Source: Uruburuella testudinis (GTDB lineage: Bacteria; Pseudomonadota; Gammaproteobacteria; Burkholderiales; Neisseriaceae). From it: a stretch of 64,000 nucleotides of DNA. The notes below the pieces were generated by a model. The model did no database searches. It had not been told where the DNA came from and worked only from the letters and a program-made list of their open reading frames with translations. The stretch is taken from contig NZ_CP091508.1 in NCBI RefSeq assembly GCF_022870865.1, positions 1,922,001 to 1,986,000 on the forward strand. Reading direction: 5' to 3'. The position numbers were made by a program, and so were the translations under genes. Positions 27,470-36,973 of this stretch are shown here, piece by piece. How positions within the stretch are numbered: the first letter of the stretch is position 1; the number at the start of each line of letters is the position of its first letter.

Positions 27470-28708
27470 TCAAGCCGGCTGAGCTTCGCCCACCAATTCC
27501 GCCAAAGCGTTCAGACGGCGTTCCGATTTTGCCACATAAGGGTTATCTGTATCCCAAGCATAGCCCGCTAAAATCGAGCTGAGCATGCGGCTGATGTCGG
27601 CATTGCGGTTTTCGGCATAGATCACATTTTGAAAGCGGCCGTCATACCAGCCGTTAACATAGGTGCGGAATGCATTCACACCCACCATCAGCGGCTCGGT
27701 AAATCCGCCCTGCCAATCCGCATCCTCGCCGCCAAACTGCTTCACCAGCAAATCGGCGGCGAGCTTGGCCGAATGCATGGCAATGGTAACGCCCGACGAA
27801 AACACCGGGTCGAGAAACTCGGCCGCATTGCCCAACAAAGCGAAATGCTTGCCGTGCAGGGTTTTCACATTGGCCGAATAGCCCTGAATACTGCGGAACG
27901 GAAACTCGTTTTCCCACACCGCATCAGCCAGCACTTCGGCCAGCATCGGGCATTCGAGCGCAAATTTTTTCAACACCGTTTCCGAATCGCCCGCCAGCTT
28001 GTCGGGCGTGCCCACCACACCGATAGAGCAATGATTGTCGCCAAACGGAATCGTCCACAGCCACACATCACGGTGCTGCGGATGCGTGGTAATCAGAATC
28101 TTGTTGCGGTCGAATTTCGGGCTGGTAATATTGTCTTCGATATGGGTGAAATGGGCGATGCGCGGCGGCAATTCAGACGGCGTTTCCAAATCAAGCAGGC
28201 GCGGCAGCACACGGCCGTAGCCGCTGGCATCAAGCACAAAACCCGCATTCAATTCATATTTTCCACCATCATCGCTTTCCACACTCAGCCGCGCCGTATC
28301 ACCGCTGTTGTCGAACGCCGTCACGCCGTGGCCGAAACGCACTTCCACGCCCTGCTTGGCCGCTTCATCAATCAAAATCTTATCAAACAATGCCCGGCGC
28401 ACTTGAAACGTGGTGCCGGGGCCGTCTGAAAATTTGTCGGTAAAATCAAAATAAGTATAGCGCCCGCCCCAAGTAAACGCCGCGCCGTTTTTCAACTGAA
28501 ACGAAGGTTCTGCCCGCACCGCATCGGCAAACCCCGCTTCCTCGATAAACTCCATACAATGCGGCAGCAGGCTTTCGCCAATCACAAAACGTGGAAAATA
28601 CTGCTTTTCCAACACACACACGCGCAAACCCTGCCGGTGCAGCAAGGCCGCCGCAACCGCACCGGCAGGGCCGGCGCCGATAATGGCAACATCAATATCT
28701 TTATTCAT
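27470..28708 (-). CDS. Flavin-dependent oxidoreductase, halogenase-like
   Basis: A 412-residue FAD enzyme starting MNKDIDVAIIGAGPAGA (dinucleotide fold) with a second motif GESLLPH. It carries WLWTIP near residue 219, which fits the WxWxIP motif of flavin-dependent halogenases; family relatives also act in aryl-polyene clusters without proven halogenation. The start at 28708 puts the GxGxxG motif at the N-terminus. It lies 120 bp after the MMPL exporter on the same strand, with a DUS hairpin and a miniature Correia-like element in between. Likely the third gene of a lolA-like/MMPL/flavoenzyme operon. Substrate unknown. Confidence 0.8.
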   Translation of the reverse strand: MNKDIDVAIIGAGPAGAVAAALLHRQGLRVCVLEKQYFPRFVIGESLLPHCMEFIEEAGFADAVRAEPSFQLKNGAAFTWGGRYTYFDFTDKFSDGPGTTFQVRRALFDKILIDEAAKQGVEVRFGHGVTAFDNSGDTARLSVESDDGGKYELNAGFVLDASGYGRVLPRLLDLETPSELPPRIAHFTHIEDNITSPKFDRNKILITTHPQHRDVWLWTIPFGDNHCSIGVVGTPDKLAGDSETVLKKFALECPMLAEVLADAVWENEFPFRSIQGYSANVKTLHGKHFALLGNAAEFLDPVFSSGVTIAMHSAKLAADLLVKQFGGEDADWQGGFTEPLMVGVNAFRTYVNGWYDGRFQNVIYAENRNADISRMLSSILAGYAWDTDNPYVAKSERRLNALAELVGEAQPA

Positions 28709-28724
28709 TTCGATTCCTTCGATC

Positions 28725-28752
28725 AGGCCGTCTGAACCGTTCAGACGGCCTT
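28725..28752. terminator. DUS-pair hairpin between exporter and flavoenzyme genes
   Basis: AGGCCGTCTGAACC and GTTCAGACGGCCT pair tightly. It may reduce transcription of the downstream flavoenzyme gene. Confidence 0.6.
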
Positions 28753-28759
28753 GGTGGTG

Positions 28760-28826
28760 ATACCCATTCATAAAAACAACCTAATTGCGTTGGTTTGCCT
28801 TATCAGCTTATTGTTGTGAATGGGCA
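28760..28826. repeat. Miniature Correia-like element, 67 bp
   Basis: Left arm ATACCCATTCATAAAAACAA and right arm TTATTGTTGTGAATGGGCA. The centre is CCTAATTGCGTTGGTTTGCC, the same layout as the copy at 4399. It sits between the stop codon of the exporter gene and the flavoenzyme gene. Confidence 0.75.
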
Positions 28827-28827
28827 A

Positions 28828-31158
28828 TCAAATATTATCCCGCAACAGCCAGGCTGAAAACAGCAGATTAAAGACCACGCCCACTGCTACCGTTAAACCG
28901 AATGATGCGACCGCCGGCGTGCTGCTGAACGCCAGCAGGCCAAACGAAATGCCGGTGGTGAGTGCCGCCAGCAGCAAGCCGCCAAACCGGGCTGCTTGGC
29001 TTTCGTGGGCAGCATAGGCATACACCGCGTAATCCACGCCGATGGCCGACACCAGCAGCAGCCCGAACATGGCAAACAGGCTCACCGGCAGAGCCAGCCA
29101 GCCCAACACCGCCACACTGCACACCGCCGCCGCCAACGGCACCGCCAACACCAGCGTGCCGCGTTTGGCGCCGAACACCTTCCACAACAGCAGCCACGCC
29201 AAGGCATACGAAGCCAATTTCAACCAGGCAGCCTGATTGCGGGTGTGCCGAAACAATTCATTCAGATGTGCGCGCTTATCCGCCCAATGCACGCCGCTCA
29301 ACCCCGATAATGCCGACTGCACCGCCGCCGTATCGCGCACACCGCTCAAGCGCACCACCGCCGCCAACCGCCCGGGCGCCGCCTCGCCTAAATATAAAGG
29401 CCGCCAAGCCTCGCCCAACCCGGTTTTGAGGCCGTCTGAAAGCGATATGGCCGGCTGTGCCGCCGCTTCACGCAAAGCCCGGCGCATGGCTGGGCGCGGC
29501 ACACCGATTTCGCGCATGGCCGCCCAAGCTTGCGGCTGCCCGGCCAAATCATTCAGGCGGTTTTGCAAAGCCTGTTGTTCGCTTGCCGTTGCCAGCCATT
29601 GGTCGAGCGACTGCCAAGCGGCCAATTTTCCCGCCGCCTGAAGTGGCTGCAAAACCTGCCCCACCCGCGCACTTTGTTGCAGCAGGGCGTTTTCGTCTGC
29701 CGCCTCTACCACCACATATTGGCCGCCGAAATCGGTGCCGCTCAATACGCCGATTTGCTGTGCTTCGGCCAGCAACGGCGGCGGCAGCACCACCCATTGG
29801 CGGATATCGTCGTGCCAATCGCTGCGCCACAGCCCGCCGGCCAGCAGCAGGCCGAGCAACACCAGCCAGCCGCGCTTGTGCAAACGTTTTTTCAGACGGC
29901 CTGCATAAGGGTGCAATGCGTTTGCCAGCCGTGCAAACGGCACACTTTTATTGTGATAACGCGCAAACAGCGGCGGCAGCCACCACACCGTTGCGCCGAA
30001 TGCACCCAACAGCGCAAAACCGGAAAACACCGCCGTTTGCCGCAACACCGGCAGCGGCGTAAACCACAGCAGCGCATAGCCCGCCACCGTTACCGTCAGG
30101 CTGACCGCAAACGTGGGCAACACATGCCGCATCGCTGCCTGCGCCTGCCAGCTGCGGCGGCTTGAGGCCGTCTGAAACACCGAGGGCGTGAGCCAATGCA
30201 GCGGAAAATCCACCAGCATCCCCACCAGGCTGGTGCCGATCACAATCGTGAGGATATGCACTTCACCAAACAACGCCAGCACCGCCGCCAAACCCGTGAG
30301 CATGCCCGCGCCCAACGGCAAAGTGAGCGCCAGCACGCGGCCGCTGCGGAACACCCACAGCAACAAGGCCAAGGTCAGCCCCAGCCCTGCTGCACCCATC
30401 AACCGGCTTTCGCGCTCGGCTGCCGCTTTGGCCGCCGCCGCAAACACCGCACCGCCCGCGCTCAAGCTTTGCACGCCCTGTTTTTCGGCCAGTGCGCGGC
30501 TTTGCTGCAACAGCGGCAACAAATCCGCACCGGCATCCGCCACGCTGTTTTGCCCGCGCAGCCTGCCGCGCAACCATACCCAAGTGTGGCCGCGCTCATC
30601 TTCGGTAAACAACATGCCGTGTTCCGCATCCCATTGCAAACGGCTTTGCGGCTGCGCCTGCGCCAAACTGAAACGGCCGAAACCGAGCCAGTCTTGATCC
30701 AAAGGCAGCGGCGATGTGGTGGCAAACGGATTGGCCGCATCTTGCGCCCGGATTTGAAAATATTGTGCCGCATCTTCCATCAACAAGGCGCGTTCGGCGG
30801 CCGGCAATGCGGCCAAACCGAGCTGCGCCGCCTCTGTGCGCACTTGCGCCAAATCCGGCATGATTTCGCTGTCTACCGCCGCAAATAAACCGCTCTTGCG
30901 CCACAATGCCGCGATATCGGAAGCCGTCTGAAATGCTTTATCTGCCTCAGCGCTGCCCGCCAGCAACACCACCTGCCCGTTTGCCTGCGCCTCATTGGCT
31001 TTATCTGCCGCCTGCAACAACACATCCGGCCGCTGCTCCTGCGGCAACAGTGCGGTGAGGCCGGTTTGCAGCCACGGCCGTGCCGCCAAGGTGTAGCATA
31101 CAAACACGGCGGCGAGTGCGATAAAAAAGGTGTAGATAACACGGGATTTGCGGGTCAT
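28828..31158 (-). CDS. MMPL/RND-type exporter
   Basis: A 776-residue inner-membrane protein of the predicted exporter family COG4258. An N-terminal anchor (VIYTFFIALAAVFVCYTL) is followed by a periplasmic domain, six membrane segments (about 250-420), a second periplasmic domain and six more at the C-terminus, the double-MMPL layout. Relatives in aryl-polyene clusters are thought to move the lipid-linked product. The start at 31158 puts the anchor at the N-terminus; a GTG at 31200 is possible, and neither has a strong Shine-Dalgarno. The LolA-like gene lies upstream. Confidence 0.85.
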   Translation of the reverse strand: MTRKSRVIYTFFIALAAVFVCYTLAARPWLQTGLTALLPQEQRPDVLLQAADKANEAQANGQVVLLAGSAEADKAFQTASDIAALWRKSGLFAAVDSEIMPDLAQVRTEAAQLGLAALPAAERALLMEDAAQYFQIRAQDAANPFATTSPLPLDQDWLGFGRFSLAQAQPQSRLQWDAEHGMLFTEDERGHTWVWLRGRLRGQNSVADAGADLLPLLQQSRALAEKQGVQSLSAGGAVFAAAAKAAAERESRLMGAAGLGLTLALLLWVFRSGRVLALTLPLGAGMLTGLAAVLALFGEVHILTIVIGTSLVGMLVDFPLHWLTPSVFQTASSRRSWQAQAAMRHVLPTFAVSLTVTVAGYALLWFTPLPVLRQTAVFSGFALLGAFGATVWWLPPLFARYHNKSVPFARLANALHPYAGRLKKRLHKRGWLVLLGLLLAGGLWRSDWHDDIRQWVVLPPPLLAEAQQIGVLSGTDFGGQYVVVEAADENALLQQSARVGQVLQPLQAAGKLAAWQSLDQWLATASEQQALQNRLNDLAGQPQAWAAMREIGVPRPAMRRALREAAAQPAISLSDGLKTGLGEAWRPLYLGEAAPGRLAAVVRLSGVRDTAAVQSALSGLSGVHWADKRAHLNELFRHTRNQAAWLKLASYALAWLLLWKVFGAKRGTLVLAVPLAAAVCSVAVLGWLALPVSLFAMFGLLLVSAIGVDYAVYAYAAHESQAARFGGLLLAALTTGISFGLLAFSSTPAVASFGLTVAVGVVFNLLFSAWLLRDNI

Positions 31159-31288
31159 GATCGGTTTGGTTTTTGTCGCTCTGACACTTGCCTCGGGCAC
31201 TTTGCCGAGTGTGTCGGATTCGAGACTCCGGCCTAAAAGCTTTTCAGACGGCCTGATAAAAGTTTGATGCTTGGCGCCGATTAGCCAT

Positions 31289-31879
31289 TCACTTCAACGC
31301 CGCCTGTGCAAACGCATCCGGCGCCTGGTTGGTGGTGATGCCGCTAAACGTCATCACCGTGCGGTCACCCTGTTTTTCGTTCAACTCAATCCGGCGCACC
31401 ACAGCATCGCCGCTGATTTCAATACGGTCAAACACCTGCTTCATCAGCGTGGTTTTCGGGGTCAGCCGCAACGTCCATTTTTGGGCATTGCCGCTCAATT
31501 GCAGCGCAAACTGTTTTTCCAGCCCTGCCGTATTGCCGCCGAGCAAATCGAGAAACAGCTTGATTTGCTGCGCTTGGCCGCTCCTGCCGCTGCCGGCCAC
31601 CCAGGTTTTGCCGTTCCACTGCATAATGCCGTCGGCACGCACACGCAGGCGGTTTTCAAACGGCTTTTGCATCTGCCACAGCAAACCGCGCCCGGGCAGC
31701 AACACAAAACGGCCTTGTGTGGTCATGGGCTTGTTGAGCGATTTCAAGTAACGCTGCTGGGTAAACGCGCCTTGCACGTTTTGCGGTTTTTGCAGGGTTT
31801 GCGCCAGCTCCGCGCCTGAAAAAGCCCACAATATCGGGCTGAATAAGGCCAGGCCGGCGGCGAATATCCGTTTTTTCAT
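31289..31879 (-). CDS. LolA-like outer-membrane lipoprotein carrier
   Basis: A 196-residue periplasmic protein with signal peptide MKKRIFAAGLALFSPILWAFS. The body has LolA features: an opening FTQQRYLKSLNKPMTTQGRF, then GRGLLWQMQKPF and WNGKTWV, the strands that line the hydrophobic cavity. It is shorter and more divergent than housekeeping LolA and occurs with an MMPL exporter, as in aryl-polyene clusters, so it probably carries a lipid-linked product across the periplasm. The start at 31879 is preferred over 31933 because the signal peptide begins there. Confidence 0.8.
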   Translation of the reverse strand: MKKRIFAAGLALFSPILWAFSGAELAQTLQKPQNVQGAFTQQRYLKSLNKPMTTQGRFVLLPGRGLLWQMQKPFENRLRVRADGIMQWNGKTWVAGSGRSGQAQQIKLFLDLLGGNTAGLEKQFALQLSGNAQKWTLRLTPKTTLMKQVFDRIEISGDAVVRRIELNEKQGDRTVMTFSGITTNQAPDAFAQAALK

Positions 31880-32069
31880 GCCGATTCTCAAAACAAGGTT
31901 GATTGATGGTGCGGATTGTAAACCATAAACCATCAGGCCGTCTGAAAATCAATTGCCGATGCAGGCTTTGATATAACCAAACCTGATTAACATACAACCA
32001 ACCATTCTTTCCCTTTTTCAGACGGCCTGTTTAAAGTAGCGCCACGATTATCAACCTTATTGCCCTGCT

Positions 32070-32906
32070 ATGCGATTGTTAAAAACCCCCAGCGTGCTGC
32101 CCGGCTTCAACCTCAGCCTCGGCCTTACCGTGCTGTGCCTCTCGCTGCTGGTATTGCTGCCGTTTGCCATGATGGCGGCGCAAACGGCGGCCATCGGGTG
32201 GACGGCGTTTTGGCAGACCATTACCGAGCCCAATGTTTTGGCGGCGGTGTGGTTGAGCCTGCGCATGTCGTTTTATGCCATGCTGACCAATATTGTGTTC
32301 GGCACGCTGGTGGCCTGGGTGTTGGTGCGCTATGAGTTTCCGGGCAAAAACCTAGTCAACGCCTTGGTAGATTTGCCGTTTGCGCTGCCCACGGCGGTAA
32401 CCGGCATCGCATTGGCCACGCTGTATGCGCCCAACGGCTGGCTCGGCCGCTGGTTTGCCCCGCTCGATATCAAAATCGCTTTCACGCCGATCGGCATTTG
32501 GATTGCGCTGGTATTTGTGAGCCTGCCGTTTATCGTGCGCGCCGTGCAGCCGGTGCTCGAAGAGTTGCCTGTCGAATACGAAGAAGCCGCCGCCACACTG
32601 GGAGCCGCTCGCTTTACCGCTTTACGGCGCGTGTTGCTGCCGGAAATCATGCCGGCGCTGCTCACCGGCTCCGGCATGATGTTTGCCCGCGCCACCGGCG
32701 AATACGGCTCGGTGATTTTTATCGCCGGCAACATTCCGATGGTATCGGAAATCCTGCCGCTGATCATTACCGGCAAGCTCGAGCAATTCGACGTGCAGGG
32801 TGCATCGGCGGTTGCGCTGTTTATGCTGATGATTTCTTTTGTGATTTTATTTTTGCTCAACCTCAGCCAATGGGCGCTGAGCAAACGGGCGGGGGCAAAA
32901 GCATGA
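32070..32906 (+). CDS. cysT: Sulfate/thiosulfate ABC permease CysT (CysU)
   Basis: A 278-residue inner-membrane permease with six predicted segments. The binding-protein-dependent transport signature is EYEEAAATLGAARFTALRRVLLP (the EAA loop that contacts CysA), and GEYGSVIFIAGN is typical of the sulfate subfamily. The family imports sulfate and thiosulfate for cysteine synthesis. It starts the cysTWA operon; its stop codon overlaps the cysW start. An uptake sequence pair lies upstream at 31936 and 32018. The periplasmic binding-protein gene is not in this window. Confidence 0.93.
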   Translation: MRLLKTPSVLPGFNLSLGLTVLCLSLLVLLPFAMMAAQTAAIGWTAFWQTITEPNVLAAVWLSLRMSFYAMLTNIVFGTLVAWVLVRYEFPGKNLVNALVDLPFALPTAVTGIALATLYAPNGWLGRWFAPLDIKIAFTPIGIWIALVFVSLPFIVRAVQPVLEELPVEYEEAAATLGAARFTALRRVLLPEIMPALLTGSGMMFARATGEYGSVIFIAGNIPMVSEILPLIITGKLEQFDVQGASAVALFMLMISFVILFLLNLSQWALSKRAGAKA

Positions 32907-33766
32907 GCCGAAATGCAAACATCAATCCCAATCTTACCGAACCGCGCTGGCTGCGCCTGACCTTAATCGGCATTGCGCTGGCGTTTTTGCTGCTGATGCT
33001 GGTGGTGCCGCTCACAGCAGTATTTTACGAAGCCTTGCGGGGCGGATGGCAGCTTTATCTGGAATCGCTCACCAACAGCGAAGCGCTGGCCGCCATCAGG
33101 CTGACGCTGATTACCGCTGCCATTGTGGTGCCGGTCAATGCCGTGCTCGGCATCGCCATGGCCTGGCTGCTCACCCGCTTTGATTTTTACGGCAAGCAAT
33201 TTTTAACCACACTGCTCGATTTGCCTTTTTCCGTGTCGCCAGTGGTGGCCGGCCTGATGTTTGTGCTGCTGTTCGGCGCCCACACCGCCATCGGCGGCTG
33301 GCTCGAAGCCCAAGGCATTCAGATTATTTTTGCGATTCCGGGCATTATTTTAGCCACCTTGTTTGTTACCTTTCCATTTGTGGCGCGCGAGCTGATTCCG
33401 CTGATGCAGGCGCAGGGCGACAGCGAGGAGCAGGCTGCGCTGATTTTGGGTGCCTCGGGCCGGCAGATGTTTTGGCGCATTACCCTGCCCAACATCAAAT
33501 GGGCGCTGCTCTACGGCATTATTCTCACCAATGCCCGCGCCATGGGCGAATTCGGCGCCGTGAGCGTGGTGAGCGGCCACATCCGCGGCGAAACCAATAC
33601 CATTCCGCTGCTGGTAGAAATTTTATATAACGAATACAGCTTTACCGGCGCATTTGCTTTATCGAGCGTGTTGGCATTGCTGGCCTTGGCCACGCTGGCG
33701 CTGCAAAACATCATCACCCGCATCCAAGATAAAAAACTCGCCGCCGCCGAAAGGAGCGCAACATGA
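32903..33766 (+). CDS. cysW: Sulfate/thiosulfate ABC permease CysW
   Basis: A 287-residue permease. The ATG at 32903 overlaps the cysT stop (ATGA), which fixes the start; a longer open frame upstream is a shadow of cysT. Six membrane segments are visible, with the EAA loop [23 protein letters not shown] and the subfamily motif [13 protein letters not shown]. It forms the heterodimeric channel with CysT. Its stop overlaps cysA. Confidence 0.93.
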   Translation: MSRNANINPNLTEPRWLRLTLIGIALAFLLLMLVVPLTAVFYEALRGGWQLYLESLTNSEALAAIRLTLITAAIVVPVNAVLGIAMAWLLTRFDFYGKQFLTTLLDLPFSVSPVVAGLMFVLLFGAHTAIGGWLEAQGIQIIFAIPGIILATLFVTFPFVARELIPLMQAQGDSEEQAALILGASGRQMFWRITLPNIKWALLYGIILTNARAMGEFGAVSVVSGHIRGETNTIPLLVEILYNEYSFTGAFALSSVLALLALATLALQNIITRIQDKKLAAAERSAT

Positions 33767-34833
33767 GCATCACCATTCAAAACCTCAACAAACATTTCGG
33801 CAGCTTTCAGGCGCTCAACAACATCAACCTGAATGTGCCCACCGGCAAACTCACTTCGCTGCTGGGGCCTTCCGGCTGCGGCAAAACCACGCTGCTGCGC
33901 ATCATCGCCGGGCTTGAAAATGCCGACAACGGCAAGATTTTGTTTGACGGCCAAGACGTGACCGGCAAGCATGTGCGCGAACGCAAAGTCGGCTTTGTGT
34001 TTCAACACTACGCCCTATTCCGGCACATGAATGTGTTTGACAACGTCGCCTTCGGTCTTTCGGTATTGCCCAAATCAGATCGCCCCGGCAAAGCCGAAAT
34101 ACGCGCGCGGGTAGAAGAATTGCTGGCGCTGGTGCAGCTTTCGCATCTGGCCAAGGCCTATCCGCACCAGCTTTCAGGCGGCCAGCGCCAACGCATCGCA
34201 CTGGCGCGCGCGCTGGCGGTGAAGCCCAAGCTGCTGCTGCTCGACGAGCCTTTCGGCGCACTCGATGCCAAAGTGCGCAAAGAGCTGCGCACCTGGTTGC
34301 GCGACATCCACCACGAATTGGGCATCACCAGCATTTTAGTCACCCACGATCAGGAAGAAGCGCTGGAAGTATCCGATGAAATCGTGGTGATGAACCACGG
34401 AAAAATCGAGCAAACCGGTAATGCCGACACCCTTTACCGCAGCCCCGCCAACGCCTTTGTGACTGAATTTTTGGGCGAAACCGATGCTTTTGAAGGCCGC
34501 ATCGAAAAAGGCGCCTGGCAGTATCACGGTTTCAGATGGCCTCTGGAAGCCGCCGCCTGGCAGGAGCAGACCGCCACCGCCTACGTGCGCCCGCACGAAT
34601 GGGCGCTGGCCGAAAACGGCACACCGATGCTCACCGCGCGCATCGGCAAAATCCATGCCGCCGGCGCCCTCACCCACCTGACCCTGCAACCGGAGCAAGG
34701 CCGCGAAATCCATGTAACGTTTGCCGGCAGCGAAGCCGCACAACGCGGGTTTACCGTCGGCCAAAACATTGCCCTTACCCCCAAGCAGATTTATGTGTTT
34801 TCACAAAACGAGCTGATTGATTATTCGATTTAA
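33763..34833 (+). CDS. cysA: Sulfate/thiosulfate ABC ATPase CysA
   Basis: A 356-residue ATPase. Walker A is GPSGCGKTT (38-46), the signature is LSGGQRQR, and Walker B with the following residues is [12 protein letters not shown]. The C-terminal TOBE-type region covers about 240-350. The start overlaps the cysW stop. Length and order cysT-cysW-cysA are standard. Confidence 0.94.
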   Translation: MSITIQNLNKHFGSFQALNNINLNVPTGKLTSLLGPSGCGKTTLLRIIAGLENADNGKILFDGQDVTGKHVRERKVGFVFQHYALFRHMNVFDNVAFGLSVLPKSDRPGKAEIRARVEELLALVQLSHLAKAYPHQLSGGQRQRIALARALAVKPKLLLLDEPFGALDAKVRKELRTWLRDIHHELGITSILVTHDQEEALEVSDEIVVMNHGKIEQTGNADTLYRSPANAFVTEFLGETDAFEGRIEKGAWQYHGFRWPLEAAAWQEQTATAYVRPHEWALAENGTPMLTARIGKIHAAGALTHLTLQPEQGREIHVTFAGSEAAQRGFTVGQNIALTPKQIYVFSQNELIDYSI

Positions 34834-34847
34834 GTCATACAGCGGTC

Positions 34848-34877
34848 AGGCCGTCTGAAAACCAATTCAGACGGCCT
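34848..34877 (+). terminator. cysTWA operon terminator (DUS pair)
   Basis: AGGCCGTCTGAAAACC and TTCAGACGGCCT pair around a short loop. Confidence 0.8.
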
Positions 34878-35024
34878 GATTACTGTATGGCAGCCGGCTT
34901 ACCCTGCCGCCGCACCATTGTGTTTGCCCTTCCCAGCAGCTTTATAGGCCGTCTGAAAGCATTTTGTATCAAAATACACACCGATTAACAATATCTTTAC
35001 AGTTACAACGGATTACATTTATAC

Positions 35025-35188
35025 TAGGGTGTCCTGACCATTCATATATCATCATCTTTTTTGCGCTAAAAACACATCTGCTGCGTTAAAAAGCCTCGCA
35101 AGATGCCCAATCTTGCTGCGTTTTTTACCTGGCATCTGTACTTTTATCACAAAAAATCTGAATAATTCTGAATGGTCATGACACCCTA
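35025..35188. mobile_element. MITE-like palindromic repeat, copy 6
   Basis: Begins TAGGGTGTCCTGACCATTC and ends GTCATGACACCCTA, with type B arms and the core in reverse order to copy 2. Lies 79 bp upstream of the dicarboxylate transporter and fills most of the 34834-35267 gap. Confidence 0.85.
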
Positions 35189-35267
35189 GGCCGTCCGGCC
35201 CGAAATCCGCAACTCAACCCGGCCGTATCATTAACCACAACCACCATAAGTAAAAAAAGGAGAGGCA

Positions 35268-36674
35268 ATGGCTCAGCAAAAAGACCCGCGTCCCGACAAT
35301 GTCGAGCTGCTCAGCGCCCAATTACCGATTACCGATTTCAAAGGTTTGATCACAACCATTATTGCGGCTGTTATCTGTTTCGGCATCTATCAGATTCTGC
35401 CCTACGACATCAACGCCAACAAAGGCATCGCTGTGCTGCTGTTTGTGGCGATTTTATGGTTTACCGAAGCCGTACACATTACCGTTACCGCGCTGATGGT
35501 GCCGATTTTGGCCGCTGTTATCGGCATCCCCGAAATGGACACCAAAACCGCACTGGCCGGCTTTGCCGACCCGATTATCTATATTTTCTTCGGCGGCTTC
35601 GCGCTGGCGACCGCACTGCACATGCAAAGGCTCGACCGAAAAATCGCGCTGTGGCTGATTTCACTTTCAGGCGGCAATATGAAAATTGCCGTGCTGGCCA
35701 TCTTTGTCGTTACCGCCTTTTTATCGATGTGGATCAGCAACACCGCCACCGCCGCCATGATGCTGCCGCTGGTGCTGGGCATGATGGATCACCTCGATCG
35801 CGAAAAAGAGCGCAAAACCTTTGTGTTTGTGTTGCTGGGCGTGGCCTATTGCGCCAGCATCGGCGGCTTGGGCACCATTGTCGGCTCGCCGCCCAACGCC
35901 ATCGCCGCCAAAGCGCTGGATCTTGATTTTGCCGGCTGGATGAAAATGGGTTTGCCGATGATGCTGCTGATTCTGCCGCTGATGCTGTTTGCACTGTATG
36001 TGATACTGCGCCCCAACCTCAACGACCGGGTGGAAGTCAAAGGTGAACATATTCCGTGGACGCTGCACCGTGTGCTGGCCATGCTGATTTTCTTGGGCGC
36101 CGTTGTGGCGTGGATTTTCGGCAGTAAAATCAAAGAGGTTTTCGGCATCACCAACCCCGACACCGTTGTGGCGCTCACTGCCGCCGTGGCCGTGGTGGTA
36201 TTTGGCGTGGCGCGCTGGAAAGAAATCGCCCGCAACACCGACTGGGGCGTGCTGATGCTGTTCGGCGGCGGCATCGCCTTAAGCTCGCTGCTGCAAAAAT
36301 CAGGCGCATCGCTGGCTTTGGGTCAAGAGCTGGCCAGCACGTTTGTCTTGGCACACCCGCTGATTGTGGTGTTGGCCGTTGCCGCCTTTATTATCTTCTT
36401 AACCGAATTTACCAGCAACACCGCCTCCGCCGCGCTGCTGGTGCCGATTTTCGCCAGCATCGCCACCCAAATGGGGCTGCCCAAAGAAGTGTTGGTGTTT
36501 GTGATCGGCATCGGTGCATCCTGCGCCTTTATGCTGCCGGTTGCCACCCCGCCCAACGCCATCGTGTTCGGCACCGGCCTGGTGAAACAAAAAGAAATGA
36601 TGCGCGTGGGTATCTTGCTGAATATCTTGTGTATATTCCTCGTCGGCTTCTGGGCTTACTTCGTGCTGATTTAA
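35268..36674 (+). CDS. Sodium/dicarboxylate symporter (DASS, SLC13 family)
   Basis: A 468-residue inner-membrane symporter of about eleven segments. The two SNT substrate-binding repeats are seen as SNTATAAMMLPL and SNTASAALLVP, with the paired GSPPNAI and TPPNAIVFG hairpin motifs. Family members take up C4- to C6-dicarboxylates or sulfate with sodium. GGAGAGGC precedes the start. Nothing beside it fixes the substrate. Its neighbour upstream is the sulfate ABC operon, but they are separated by a MITE. Confidence 0.88.
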   Translation: MAQQKDPRPDNVELLSAQLPITDFKGLITTIIAAVICFGIYQILPYDINANKGIAVLLFVAILWFTEAVHITVTALMVPILAAVIGIPEMDTKTALAGFADPIIYIFFGGFALATALHMQRLDRKIALWLISLSGGNMKIAVLAIFVVTAFLSMWISNTATAAMMLPLVLGMMDHLDREKERKTFVFVLLGVAYCASIGGLGTIVGSPPNAIAAKALDLDFAGWMKMGLPMMLLILPLMLFALYVILRPNLNDRVEVKGEHIPWTLHRVLAMLIFLGAVVAWIFGSKIKEVFGITNPDTVVALTAAVAVVVFGVARWKEIARNTDWGVLMLFGGGIALSSLLQKSGASLALGQELASTFVLAHPLIVVLAVAAFIIFLTEFTSNTASAALLVPIFASIATQMGLPKEVLVFVIGIGASCAFMLPVATPPNAIVFGTGLVKQKEMMRVGILLNILCIFLVGFWAYFVLI

Positions 36675-36695
36675 ATGCATAAAGCTTGATAAATC

Positions 36696-36727
36696 ATGCC
36701 GTCTGAAAATTTTCAGACGGCATTTTT
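36696..36727. terminator. Terminator of the DASS gene, built from ATGCCGTCTGAA copies
   Basis: ATGCCGTCTGAAAA and TTTTCAGACGGCAT pair tightly and are followed by TTTTT. This pair uses the AT-type uptake sequence instead of the AG type found elsewhere. The rest of the gap to 36973 holds another AT-type copy near 36826 and no gene. Confidence 0.85.
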
Positions 36728-36973
36728 GATATTAATTAAGTTGTATTTGCAACACCCGCATTTGCTACACTTTAATTTACCGCTTCAGTGCAGCCCCTGC
36801 AACAAAACTTTCAACCACATTTTTTCAGACGGCATCATTCGCAGTTTATAGCAGACGCCCGATTTGAAATGCCCGCAAAACCATTCTTTCAAAGCCCGAA
36901 TTTTGTGCCGCACGCACTATAACCCCTCATTTTCACTTATAATAGCAGCCTGATTTTGCCGACAAAGTTTGTT

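Noticed and set aside
32498..32902. Longer form of CysW starting inside cysT
   Set aside because: The frame overlaps the cysT coding region; the ATGA overlap at 32903 gives the standard protein.
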